Of a stretch of 64,000 nucleotides of DNA, positions 17,878 through 26,458 are shown in pieces. The DNA comes from UBA8337 sp965662725 (GTDB lineage: Bacteria; Pseudomonadota; Alphaproteobacteria; RS24). The DNA is taken from the NCBI GenBank assembly GCA_965662725.1, contig CBFIIT010000001.1, forward strand, positions 62,001-126,000, written 5' to 3'. The notes below the pieces were generated by a model. It saw only the letters and a program-made list of their open reading frames with translations, ran no database searches and was not told the origin of the DNA. Numbering within the stretch: the stretch's first letter is position 1; the number at the start of each line of letters is the position of its first letter. The position numbers were made by a program, and so were the translations under genes.

Positions 17878-20148
17878 ATGAGCGATCAGGACAAAAACTT
17901 TACCGATGAAGAAGCTTTAAGGTTTCATTCACGCGGCAAGCCGGGCAAGCTGGAAATCAGCCCGACCAAGCCAATGGCGACGCAACGCGATTTATCGCTT
18001 GCCTATTCGCCGGGTGTGGCCGTACCGGTTCAAGCAATTGCCGAAAACCCCGATGCCTCTTATGACTTTACCTCGCGCGGCAATATGGTGGCAGTGATTT
18101 CAAACGGTACGGCGATTTTAGGGCTGGGCAATCTCGGCGCGCTGGCCTCAAAACCGGTAATGGAAGGCAAGGCGGTTTTATTCAAGCGCTTTGCCGATGT
18201 CGACTCGATTGATTTGGAGCTGGATACGGAAGACCCGCAACAAATTATCGATGCGGTGAAGTATATGGGCCCCAGTTTTGGTGGCATTAATCTGGAAGAT
18301 ATTAAGGCGCCCGATTGCTTCATCATTGAAAGCCAATTGCGCGAGCTGATGGATATTCCGGTATTTCATGATGACCAGCACGGCACAGCCATTATTTGTG
18401 CCGCCGGTTTGATCAATGCGCTGCATTTGACCGGCAAGGATATCAAAGACATTAAAATCTGCGTCAATGGGGCCGGCGCGGCCGGTATTGCCTGTTTGGA
18501 ATTGATTAAAGCCATGGGCTTGCCGCATGAAAATGCGATTTTATGCGACACTAAAGGGGTGATTTATAAAGACCGCAAAGAAGGCATGAACCAGTGGAAA
18601 TCAGCCCATGCAGTGGAAACCAAAGCGCGGACATTGGCTGAGGCGATGGACGGGGCAGACGTGTTTCTTGGCCTGTCGGTTAAGGGCGCAGTGACCGCCG
18701 ATATGGTCAAAGCCATGGCCGACAACCCGATTATTTTCGCCATGGCCAATCCCGATCCGGAAATCACGCCGGAAGAAGTGGCGGCCATTCGTGATGATGC
18801 GATCATGGCAACCGGTCGGTCGGATTATCCGAACCAGGTGAATAATGTTTTGGGCTTCCCGTATATTTTTCGCGGCGCATTGGATGTGCGCGCAACAACG
18901 ATTAATGATGCGATGAAAATTGCCTGCGCCGAAGCGCTGGCCGATTTGGCGCGCGAAGATGTGCCCGATGAAGTGGCCGCTGCCTATGATGGGGAGCGCC
19001 CGCGCTTTGGGCCGCGCTATATTATTCCGGTGCCGTTTGACCCGCGCCTGATCAGTGAAATTCCGCCGGCCGTGGCCCGTGCGGCCATGGATAGCGGTGT
19101 CGCACGCGCACCGATTGTCGATATGCAAGCCTATCAAGACCGCTTGAAAGCGCGCCTCGACCCGACAGCCAGTTCGATTCAAATCATCATGAATAAATCG
19201 AAGCAAAACGCCAAACGGATGATTTTTGCCGAAGGTGAGCAAGAACAGGTCATTCGCGCCGCCATTGCCTATAAGGATTTGGGTCTCGGTGAGCCGATAT
19301 TGATCGGCACGCATGATATTGTTCGCAACAATATGGCCAAGCTGGGCTTGGATGCGCGTGATGATATTGAAATTCGTGACACGCGCACATCCGGCAAGCT
19401 GGATAATTACAGCGCATTTTTATATGAAAAATTGCAGCGCGGCGGCCGCCTGATGCGCGATTGCGAGCGCATGGTCGCCAATGACCGCAATATTTTCGGC
19501 GCCTGTGCTTTGGCCCGCGGCGATGCTGATGCCATGGTCACCGGTGTTACACGCTCTTACTCCATTACGCTGGAAGAAGTATCAAAGGTCATTGAACCAC
19601 GCGCCGGACACCGGGTTATGGGTATTTCCATGCTGGTGGCGCGCGGCGGGCGCACGGTAATGGTTGCCGATACCAATGTAATCGATATGCCAAGCGCTGA
19701 AGAATTGGCTGATATTGCCTGCCAGAGCGCGTCAACAGCGCGCGCGCTGGGCCATGAGCCGCGCGTTGCGATGTTGGCTTATTCAACTTTCGGCCACCCC
19801 GAAGGCGACCGCTCGGTCTATGTGCGCGAAGCGGTAAAATTGCTGGATGCACGCGGCGTTGATTTTGAATATGAAGGCGAAATGGCGGCCGATGTGGCGC
19901 TTAATCGCGAAGCCATGCAACGCTATCCGTTTTGCCGCTTGACCGAACCGGCCAATGTGTTGGTTATGCCGGCCATTCACTCGGCCTCTATTTCAACCAA
20001 AATGTTGGAAGAATTGGGACAAGCAACGCTTATCGGTCCGATTTTGGTCGGCCTTGAGCATCCGGTGCAAATTGCCCGTATTGGCGCAACGGCGACGGAA
20101 GTGTTGAATATGGCGGCGATTGCCGCTTACGGTTTGGAAACCATTTAG
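17878..20148 (+). CDS. maeB: NADP-dependent malic enzyme with phosphotransacetylase-like tail
   Basis: This enzyme decarboxylates malate to pyruvate with reduction of NADP. The 756-residue protein joins an N-terminal malic domain (SLAYSPGVAVPVQAI, FHDDQHGTA) and a Rossmann domain (NGAGAAGIACLEL). A C-terminal phosphate acetyl/butyryltransferase-like domain starts at about 430. In MaeB-type enzymes this tail is regulatory and not a working phosphotransacetylase. ATG 17878 has GAGGA 8 nt upstream. The frame is open further upstream, but the extra segment has no family similarity. It is divergent from mutS across a 199-bp spacer in which I see no clear promoter. Confidence 0.96.
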   Translation: MSDQDKNFTDEEALRFHSRGKPGKLEISPTKPMATQRDLSLAYSPGVAVPVQAIAENPDASYDFTSRGNMVAVISNGTAILGLGNLGALASKPVMEGKAVLFKRFADVDSIDLELDTEDPQQIIDAVKYMGPSFGGINLEDIKAPDCFIIESQLRELMDIPVFHDDQHGTAIICAAGLINALHLTGKDIKDIKICVNGAGAAGIACLELIKAMGLPHENAILCDTKGVIYKDRKEGMNQWKSAHAVETKARTLAEAMDGADVFLGLSVKGAVTADMVKAMADNPIIFAMANPDPEITPEEVAAIRDDAIMATGRSDYPNQVNNVLGFPYIFRGALDVRATTINDAMKIACAEALADLAREDVPDEVAAAYDGERPRFGPRYIIPVPFDPRLISEIPPAVARAAMDSGVARAPIVDMQAYQDRLKARLDPTASSIQIIMNKSKQNAKRMIFAEGEQEQVIRAAIAYKDLGLGEPILIGTHDIVRNNMAKLGLDARDDIEIRDTRTSGKLDNYSAFLYEKLQRGGRLMRDCERMVANDRNIFGACALARGDADAMVTGVTRSYSITLEEVSKVIEPRAGHRVMGISMLVARGGRTVMVADTNVIDMPSAEELADIACQSASTARALGHEPRVAMLAYSTFGHPEGDRSVYVREAVKLLDARGVDFEYEGEMAADVALNREAMQRYPFCRLTEPANVLVMPAIHSASISTKMLEELGQATLIGPILVGLEHPVQIARIGATATEVLNMAAIAAYGLETI

Positions 20149-20169
20149 CGCGCTTTTCTTCGGGCCTTT

Positions 20170-21687
20170 TTAATTATTCGTGACCGGCCCGACCCCGCGC
20201 CAAACCAATGCGGTGGCAATATCTTTATCGCCAATGGTTTCGCGCATTGCCAAATCAGCCAAGCTGCGGGCCACACGCAACACCCGATTAAAGCCGCGCG
20301 CCGTTAGCGCCCCTTCATCGATAATCACATCGAGTAATTTTTGACCGCTTGCATCGGGGGTCGCCAAAGCCCGCAAATCATCGCCATCAAGGCGCGCATT
20401 CAAACATTTTTGCCGTTGATGTTGAATTTCCTGCGCCTGCAAAACCCGCGCCGCAATCGGTGCGCTCGCTTCGCCTTTTTCATCATCCATCATTTTCGCC
20501 AGCGGCACGGGCGGCACATCCAGGCGAATGTCAAACCGGTCCAAAAGCGGGCCGGACAATCGCGCCAAATAATCATCGCGGCATAAGGGCAGTCTGTGGC
20601 AAGCCAAATTGGCATCATCAGCATGGCCGCAACGGCAAGGGTTCATCGCCGCCAATAATTGAAATTTCGCATGATAGCTGACATGCGCCTCGGCGCGCGC
20701 CACATCGACCCGGCCGGTTTCAATTGGCTGGCGCAGCGCATCCAAGGCTTGGCGCGAAAACTCCGGCAATTCATCGAGAAATAAAACGCCGCTATGCGCC
20801 AATGAAATCTCGCCCGGCCGCGCTTGCCGGCCGCCGCCGATAAGTGCCGCCATGCTGGCTGAATGATGCGGACTGCGAAACGGCCTTTGATCGGCCAAGC
20901 GGACCCCGCCACGACGCGATGACAGGCTTTCAATAACCGAGATTTCAAGCCTTTCATGGGCTGATAAATCCGGCAAAATACCCGGCAAGCGCGCTGCCAG
21001 CATTGATTTACCGGCACCTGGCGGCCCGCTCATCAATAGATTATGACCCCCGGCAGCGGCCACTTCCAAAGCCAAACGCGCCACCGGCTGGCCGCGAATA
21101 TCGGCCATATCGGGCAGGCTTTTATCGCGTGCCACGCGCCGCGCTTGCGGCGGCGGCAAGAGCTGGTGACCGCGCAAATGATTGACCGCCTCCAATAAAT
21201 GCGCCGCGGCAATAATCCCCGGCTTATCGGGCGCGGCGAGACCTGACCATGCCGCTTCCATGCCACAGCTTTCAGGGCAAATCAGTCCGATATTTTTCTC
21301 CAATGCCGCCATCGCAGCCGGCAAAGCCCCGGGCACACCGATAAGCGCACCATCCAAACCCAACTCGCCCATTGCATAAAACCCGCGCACGGCGTGTTGC
21401 GGCAATGCACCCATCGCCACCAAAAGACCAAGCGCAATCGGCAAATCATAATGGCTGCCTTCTTTCGGCAAATCGGCCGGCGACAAATTTATGGTGATAC
21501 GGTCATAAGGCAGCGCCAAGCCGACCGCCGACAGAGCGGCGCGCACTCTTTCGCGGCTTTCGGCCACTGATTTATCGGGCAGGCCAACAACGGTAAAGGC
21601 ATTTTGGCCGGGCGCCAAATGCACTTGCACATCGACCGGCACGGCATCGACGCCTTGAAAGGCGATGGTATGAATGGAAGCGGTCAT
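20170..21687 (-). CDS. comM: YifB/ComM-family AAA ATPase
   Basis: This is a Mg-chelatase-like AAA+ protein of the YifB/ComM family. In naturally transformable bacteria ComM is a helicase promoting branch migration during recombination. At 505 residues it has an N-terminal Lon-like fold (VVGLPDKSVAESRERVRAAL, LPKEGSHYDLPIALG) and Walker A GPPGAGKS at 221-228. Walker B VLFLDELPEF follows, then an atypical zinc region (MNPCRCG) and ARGFNRVLRVARSLADL at the C-terminus. ATG 21687 is preceded by a GAAGAAGAAGAAA purine run. Whether the organism is transformable cannot be judged here. Confidence 0.92.
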   Translation of the reverse strand: MTASIHTIAFQGVDAVPVDVQVHLAPGQNAFTVVGLPDKSVAESRERVRAALSAVGLALPYDRITINLSPADLPKEGSHYDLPIALGLLVAMGALPQHAVRGFYAMGELGLDGALIGVPGALPAAMAALEKNIGLICPESCGMEAAWSGLAAPDKPGIIAAAHLLEAVNHLRGHQLLPPPQARRVARDKSLPDMADIRGQPVARLALEVAAAGGHNLLMSGPPGAGKSMLAARLPGILPDLSAHERLEISVIESLSSRRGGVRLADQRPFRSPHHSASMAALIGGGRQARPGEISLAHSGVLFLDELPEFSRQALDALRQPIETGRVDVARAEAHVSYHAKFQLLAAMNPCRCGHADDANLACHRLPLCRDDYLARLSGPLLDRFDIRLDVPPVPLAKMMDDEKGEASAPIAARVLQAQEIQHQRQKCLNARLDGDDLRALATPDASGQKLLDVIIDEGALTARGFNRVLRVARSLADLAMRETIGDKDIATALVWRGVGPVTNN

Positions 21688-21814
21688 TTTTTCTTCTTCT
21701 TCTATGCGGCTGGATTTGCCTTTTGAAAGCTTAGGCAAAATTATCCGCGCCGACAAGCAAGGGTTGATTTGCGGCAAAATCAGTGTCACTTTCCAACCAG
21801 CTTGGAGAAATCTA

Positions 21815-22075
21815 ATGTTTGGTCCGCGGCGCGTAACAGTCGCTCAGGGTGATGTTTTCATCGAAACCCTGTCCGGCAAAAGAAAAATTTTTAAATCTAT
21901 GGGTGTCGCCGATAGTGCGCCGGCTGACACGTTTCAAAGCCTATGGGAAGTAACCGAATTATTGCAGTTTAACGGCTTGCCGCATGCGCGCTTGTCAAAC
22001 CGCGATAGCGGCCAAATACGCACCATTGCGTTGGATGCGCTGGAGCGGCAAGAGATTTACAAAAAACGCAATTAA
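21815..22075 (+). CDS. Orphan 86-residue hypothetical protein
   Basis: This small plus-strand gene sits between the minus-strand comM and gshB. ATG 21815 is preceded by GGAGAAA at ideal spacing, one of the better Shine-Dalgarno sequences in the window. The protein starts MFGPRRVTVAQGDVFIETLSG, then has an aromatic/acidic middle (TFQSLWEVTELLQFNGLPHARL) and a basic C-terminus (EIYKKRN). There is no signal peptide or membrane span. I do not recognise the family. The sequence is soluble-looking and well mixed, unlike the Arg/Pro/His-rich translations of shadow frames here. It could be a small regulatory or nucleic-acid-associated protein, but no function is claimed. Confidence 0.68.
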   Translation: MFGPRRVTVAQGDVFIETLSGKRKIFKSMGVADSAPADTFQSLWEVTELLQFNGLPHARLSNRDSGQIRTIALDALERQEIYKKRN

Positions 22076-22103
22076 GCTCGGTCAGCTTCCGATTGACCTG
22101 CAA

Positions 22104-23054
22104 TCAAACTGATGCCGGCGCGCGGCGCGCCTCAATCGCATCTAAAATCATTGCCGCAATATCCGGCCCGCCAAATGCCTTGATTTCGCGAATGCAGGTC
22201 GGCGAGGTGACATTTATCTCGGTCAAATAACCGCCAATCACGTCAATGCCGGCGAAAATAATCCCCATTTCTTTAAGGCGCGGGCCGATTTGCGCGGCGA
22301 TTTCCATATCCCGCGCATCCAATTCAATCGCTTCGGGTCGTCCGCCAACATGCACATTGGCGCGCGCATCCCCTTCTGCCGGCACACGGTTCAACGCCGC
22401 CACCGCTTCGCCCTCGACCAAAATCACCCGCTTATCGCCGCCGCGCACTTCTTTCAAATAGGCTTGCGCAATCACCGGCTCGCGAGCGCTTAAAAACATA
22501 TCGACCAGTGAGCCGAAATTTTCATCTTTTTGTGTCACACGAAACACACCGGCACCGCCATTGCCGAATACCGGCTTTAAAATAATATCACCATGAGCAG
22601 CGCGAAAATCTTCCAGCGCGGCACGGTCACGGGTCATTAAAGTCGGCGGCAAAAGACCGTCAAATTCAACCGGAAAAATTTTCTCCGGCGCATTGCGCAC
22701 AGCAGCCGGATCATTAACCACCAAAGTCTCGGGGTGAATGCGTTCGAGAAAATGCGTCGCAGAAATATAATGCATATCAAAAGGCGGGTCTTGGCGCATC
22801 AGCACCACATCCATTTTCCGCATATCGGTCAGATGAGCCGCGCCCAATTTAAAATGCGCACCCAATTCATCGGCCAATTGCAGCGGTGCCAAACGGGCCG
22901 ATACTTCGCCATCCAACATGGACAGCATATCCGGCTCATAATAATACAGCTCATGGCCGCGCGCTTGCGCTTCCAACCCCAAGGCAAAACTGGTATCGCC
23001 GACAATATCAATATCGGCAATCGGGTCCATTTGAATGGCAATTTTCAGCGCCAT
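22104..23054 (-). CDS. gshB: Glutathione synthetase
   Basis: GshB joins gamma-glutamylcysteine and glycine using ATP. The 316-residue protein starts with ALKIAIQMDPIADIDIVGDTSFAL, typical for the prokaryotic family. It has VLMRQDPPFD, the ATP-grasp glycine loop PVFGNGGAGVFRV, and near the C-terminus GIDVIGGYLTEINVTSPT. ATG 23054 is preceded by the strong Shine-Dalgarno GGAGGAA. yraN lies upstream on the same strand with a 93-bp spacer, a frequent alphaproteobacterial arrangement. Confidence 0.97.
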   Translation of the reverse strand: MALKIAIQMDPIADIDIVGDTSFALGLEAQARGHELYYYEPDMLSMLDGEVSARLAPLQLADELGAHFKLGAAHLTDMRKMDVVLMRQDPPFDMHYISATHFLERIHPETLVVNDPAAVRNAPEKIFPVEFDGLLPPTLMTRDRAALEDFRAAHGDIILKPVFGNGGAGVFRVTQKDENFGSLVDMFLSAREPVIAQAYLKEVRGGDKRVILVEGEAVAALNRVPAEGDARANVHVGGRPEAIELDARDMEIAAQIGPRLKEMGIIFAGIDVIGGYLTEINVTSPTCIREIKAFGGPDIAAMILDAIEARRAPASV

Positions 23055-23147
23055 TATTCCTCCGATAGCGTAAAAATTTATATTTCCCTTTCACGCTTAC
23101 GGCGAAACCGCCCATCGGTCAATTCGCTTTCAATCAGACAAAGCGGC

Positions 23148-23594
23148 TCATAAATTATGCCGCCACGCCGCCTTTATATGCAATGGCAGGCGCCAATTGG
23201 CCAAGGCAATCAAATCAAAACGCCAGCGATGCTCGCCATATTGCGGATTGGCGGCAACAAATTGCGCCGCCGCTTTTTCAATCCGATGCCATTGCCGCGG
23301 CACCACGGCTTGCCGTGCCAACCACAAATTGCCGCGCGCCTTCACCTCGACAAAAACCAGCAGCTTGCCGCGCCGTGCAATAATATCAATCTCACCGCCA
23401 CGCATTTTTTGATTGCGCGCAATGATGCGGTAATTTTTCAGCCTTAATAGCCAGCTGGCAATTTGCTCGCCTTGGCGTCCGCGACGGTGGCCCTGTTTGG
23501 CCCATGCGGTTTGGCGTGCCTTGCGTGTGGCTTCCTCACGGGCTTTTTGTTTCGCCGTCTGGCCGGTCAGATGCGGCTTCTTTTTGTTGGTCAT
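23148..23594 (-). CDS. yraN: YraN family (UPF0102) endonuclease-fold protein
   Basis: A 148-residue protein of the UPF0102 family. Its core motifs are RRGRQGEQIASWLLRLKNYRI, then GEIDIIARRGKLLVFVEVKAR, the latter resembling the PD-(D/E)xK nuclease active site (E/D...ExK). A basic extension precedes the domain. ATG 23594 with GAGG upstream is chosen; ATG at 23606 is possible. Both lie inside the 3' end of rsmI, so the genes overlap by about 60 nt. The rsmI-yraN pair is conserved; the YraN substrate remains unknown in most bacteria. Confidence 0.88.
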   Translation of the reverse strand: MTNKKKPHLTGQTAKQKAREEATRKARQTAWAKQGHRRGRQGEQIASWLLRLKNYRIIARNQKMRGGEIDIIARRGKLLVFVEVKARGNLWLARQAVVPRQWHRIEKAAAQFVAANPQYGEHRWRFDLIALANWRLPLHIKAAWRHNL

Positions 23595-24507
23595 TTTTTC
23601 GAACATCCTCTTTCTTGTTTGTTTTATCGGATGGGGTGAGCGCCAAAGCGCGGGCATAAATCTGTTTGCGCGGCAGGCCGGTTTCGGCGGCAATGTTTTG
23701 CACCGCATCGCGACGGCTCATCTGCGCCATTGCATCATTCAGCATGGCGTCAATATCGTCATCAGCGGGCGCTGTTTCTTGCCGCCCGGCCGATATCAAT
23801 AAAGTCACTTCACCGCGCGGCGGGTTTTGCGCGAAGGCGGTTTGTAAATCATCCGGAGTGCCGCTTATGACTTGTTCAAATTTTTTGGTCAATTCGCGGG
23901 TCACGCATATTTCTGCCTGCGGGGCCAAGGTCTCAATATCGGCCAATAAATCAACCAATCGCTTGGCCGATTCAAATAACACCAAAGTGCCGGTCGGCGC
24001 TTCCAATAATCCGCTCAACGCTTTTTGGCGCGCGGCTTTTTTCGGCGGCAAAAAGCCGGCAAAACAAAACCGATCGGTCGGCAGGCCGGCAATAGACAAA
24101 GCCAGCATCGGGGCCGAAGCACCGGGCACGCCGCTGACATAATGACCGGCAGCGCGCGCGGCGCGCACAAGCGGCATGCCGGGGTCTGAGATAAGCGGCG
24201 TTCCGGCATCTGAAATCAGCGCAATGGTCTCGCCCTCGGCCAAGCGGGCAAGAATTTTCGGCCGCATTTTCTCCGCATTATGCTCGTGATAAGCGAGGCA
24301 ATGCGGCTTTAACCGATAGCGGGAAAACAGTTTTTGCGAGACGCGCGTGTCTTCACACAAAACCAAATCCGCCGCCGCCAAAACATCCAAAGCGCGCAAG
24401 CTGATATCGCGCGCATGCCCGATTGGCGTGGCTACAATATAAAGACCGGCCGCGAGATGCGCGTCGCCATCATTTAAAAAGCCATTCTGATCGTCATTTT
24501 TTTGCAT
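23536..24507 (-). CDS. rsmI: 16S rRNA (cytidine-1402-2'-O)-methyltransferase
   Basis: RsmI methylates the 2'-OH of C1402 in 16S rRNA. The 323-residue protein contains the tetrapyrrole-methylase-like fold motifs: LYIVATPIGHARDISLRAL, VLCEDTRVSQKL, ISDAGTPLISDPG and PGASAPMLALSIAGLPTDRF. A charged tail of about 25 residues overlaps yraN in another frame. ATG 24507 has AAGG at suitable spacing and is preferred over the ATG ten codons earlier, which lacks one. It is divergent from the LpoA-like gene; the spacer carries a repeat array and a CtrA-type site. Confidence 0.95.
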   Translation of the reverse strand: MQKNDDQNGFLNDGDAHLAAGLYIVATPIGHARDISLRALDVLAAADLVLCEDTRVSQKLFSRYRLKPHCLAYHEHNAEKMRPKILARLAEGETIALISDAGTPLISDPGMPLVRAARAAGHYVSGVPGASAPMLALSIAGLPTDRFCFAGFLPPKKAARQKALSGLLEAPTGTLVLFESAKRLVDLLADIETLAPQAEICVTRELTKKFEQVISGTPDDLQTAFAQNPPRGEVTLLISAGRQETAPADDDIDAMLNDAMAQMSRRDAVQNIAAETGLPRKQIYARALALTPSDKTNKKEDVRKNDQQKEAASDRPDGETKSP

Positions 24508-24578
24508 TGCGGAAACCTTACCCTGCTTGAACGCCATATGTAAGCGCGGCTTTGCCCTTATGCAGCCATAATCGCGGT

Positions 24579-24594
24579 TTAAAATTCGTTTAAC
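24579..24594. promoter_or_regulatory. CtrA-consensus site TTAA-N7-TTAAC
   Basis: TTAA at 24579-24582 and TTAAC at 24590-24594 are separated by exactly 7 nt. This matches the alphaproteobacterial CtrA box. It lies between the divergent rsmI and LpoA-like lipoprotein genes, 152 bp upstream of the latter. Regulation of either gene by CtrA is inferred only. Confidence 0.5.
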
Positions 24595-24619
24595 GTATTA
24601 TCGGTAAACCATGCGCCTC

Positions 24620-24709
24620 GATTTGCTTCATGGCTTTGCTTCATGGATTTGCTTCATCGCTTTGCTTTATGATTTTACGTGGTGATTTTACTTCACGACT
24701 TTACTTCAT
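24620..24709. repeat. Seven-unit tandem array, ~13-bp period
   Basis: Seven head-to-tail units start at 24620, 24633, 24646, 24659, 24671, 24684 and 24697; all are 13 bp except the fourth (12). The first four follow GATTTGCTTCATG closely, for example GCTTTGCTTCATG. The last three drift to GATTTTACTTCAC and similar. The array fills the non-coding spacer between divergent rsmI and the LpoA-like gene. A period of 13 does not preserve a reading frame, which argues against coding. It is more T-rich than its surroundings. No palindromic structure is seen within units. Confidence 0.85.
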
Positions 24710-24745
24710 CAACCGGCGCAGATAGGGTCAGGCGCAGAAATAAGG

Positions 24746-26458
24746 ATGTCTATAATTTTTGAAATCCGTCGCATAATGTCCGCTTTTCGACCCCTCAAAA
24801 GGCGCGCGCCAGCCTTGCTTTCGCGTCCGCTCTCATCATTGGTTCGGCCCTTGGCTTCATCTTTGGCGCTCGCCGCCTTGGCCGGCTGTGCCGGCGCCCC
24901 ATCAAAGCCCGCCGCACCGGCCAGCGTAAAAGCGCCGATAACCATTAGCGCACCGGCCCCTGTTTTAATGCCGATAGATAAGGCTGCCTATCCGCCCGCA
25001 CCGCCGCGCGATGAAGAGGCGCGCATTATCGGTCTGCTTTTGCCAATCGGCGATGAGCGCGATGCGATACGTCAATTGGCCGGTCATCTTTATAATGCCG
25101 CGCAATTGGCCTTATTTGATAGCGGACAAAAAAATCTGGTGCTGCGCTTGCATGATACGCGCGGCACGCCGGACGCCGCTTTGGAGGCCGGTAAAGCGGC
25201 TTTATCTGCCAATGTGAATGTGCTGGTTGGGCCGCTTTTTGGAACCTCGGCCGCCGCTTTAAAGCCGCTTCTGGCCGGCCGCGATGTGCCGGCTTTTGCC
25301 TTTTCCAATGATGCCAGTGCTGCCGGTGACAATCTTTGGCTGCTAGGCTTTTTACCGGAACAAAATATCGACCGGATTGTTTCGGAAGCGATTGCCCAGG
25401 GCTTGACGCGCTTCGGTGCGTTAGTGCCGGAAGGGGTTTTCGGCGCCCGTATCGGCAATGATTTTGCGGCCTCGGTAGAGCGGTTTGGCGGCACTGTCAT
25501 TCAAACGGAAACCTATCCGCCCGATGCTAAGGGCATGTTTGAACCGGTCAAAAGACTGGCGCAATTTGACCGCCGCAAAGCAGCCCATGCGGCACAAGTA
25601 AAACGGCTGGCCGATGAGGCTTTGGCGCTTTTGCCGGTTGACGAAAAGCTGGATGAAGAGAGCGGCGCAATGATTGCCGTGCCGCCGCCGGTTGAGCCGG
25701 AAGAAATATTTGCCGCTTTGGGCGATGCGGCGCCGGAATTGGTATCGGCTTATGAAGCTTTAAGCTTGACCGAAACCTTGGGCGATATTCCCTATGATGC
25801 GGTATTTATGCCGGAAGGCGGGTTGGCGTTGCGCAATTTGGCCCCGCTTTTACCGTATTTCGATATTGATCCGCGGCGGATTAAATTCATCGGCACGCGG
25901 CTTTGGGATGACCCGACTTTAAGCCAAGAGCCGCCTTTGCATGGCGGCTGGTTTGCCGCCCCGCCGGGCGTGAATTGGCAGGGCTTTGCCGCGCGCTATG
26001 AAAAAACCTATGGCGAGGTGCCGCCACGCTTGGCTTCCATGGCTTATGATGCGGTCGCCTTGGCGGCGCGCCTGGCAACGATAAATGCCGAAGCACCGTT
26101 TCGACAAGAATTGCTGACCGACCCGAACGGCTTTGTCGGCATTGACGGTATTTTGCGGCTGAAAGAAAACGGGCTGAATGAACGCGGCCTCGCCGTGCAA
26201 GAAATCACCCGCCGCAATACAAGAAATATTAGCGCCGCGCCCGATAGTTTTGTCGAGCATGACCGGCGGCTCCGCGCCGCCATCTCCTTGGCCGGCGCAT
26301 TACGCTTGTCAAACCCTGACCGCGCCCTGTCGGGAAGTGACGCCGATGGCGAGGCTATTTTTGAAGCGGAAAATAATCCCGCCGCTTCGGCCGAAGCAGG
26401 GGAAACGCGTGAAACAAATCAAAACGGCGCGCAGCTTACGCCAATAAGCGGCCAATAA
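24746..26458 (+). CDS. LpoA-like lipoprotein (penicillin-binding protein activator)
   Basis: This 570-residue protein begins with a basic, hydrophobic signal sequence ending in LAGC, making C48 the predicted lipidation site. A Pro/Ala-rich linker follows. From about residue 90 the fold resembles a type I periplasmic binding protein: ARIIGLLLPIGDERDAIRQLAG, VLVGPLFGTSAAAL, then YDAVALAARL. This matches the alphaproteobacterial penicillin-binding protein activator family related to LpoA, which stimulates class A PBPs at the cell wall. ATG 24746 has AGG directly before it, and ATG 24776 is an alternative, so the exact start is unsure. The 3' end overlaps the convergent hemW gene by 23 nt. Confidence 0.85.
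   Translation: MSIIFEIRRIMSAFRPLKRRAPALLSRPLSSLVRPLASSLALAALAGCAGAPSKPAAPASVKAPITISAPAPVLMPIDKAAYPPAPPRDEEARIIGLLLPIGDERDAIRQLAGHLYNAAQLALFDSGQKNLVLRLHDTRGTPDAALEAGKAALSANVNVLVGPLFGTSAAALKPLLAGRDVPAFAFSNDASAAGDNLWLLGFLPEQNIDRIVSEAIAQGLTRFGALVPEGVFGARIGNDFAASVERFGGTVIQTETYPPDAKGMFEPVKRLAQFDRRKAAHAAQVKRLADEALALLPVDEKLDEESGAMIAVPPPVEPEEIFAALGDAAPELVSAYEALSLTETLGDIPYDAVFMPEGGLALRNLAPLLPYFDIDPRRIKFIGTRLWDDPTLSQEPPLHGGWFAAPPGVNWQGFAARYEKTYGEVPPRLASMAYDAVALAARLATINAEAPFRQELLTDPNGFVGIDGILRLKENGLNERGLAVQEITRRNTRNISAAPDSFVEHDRRLRAAISLAGALRLSNPDRALSGSDADGEAIFEAENNPAASAEAGETRETNQNGAQLTPISGQ

Noticed and set aside
24611..24725. Two short hydrophobic frames inside the 13-bp repeat array
   Set aside because: The repeat period breaks the frame, no good ribosome-binding site is present, and the frames overlap. 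They are mentioned only as an alternative reading.
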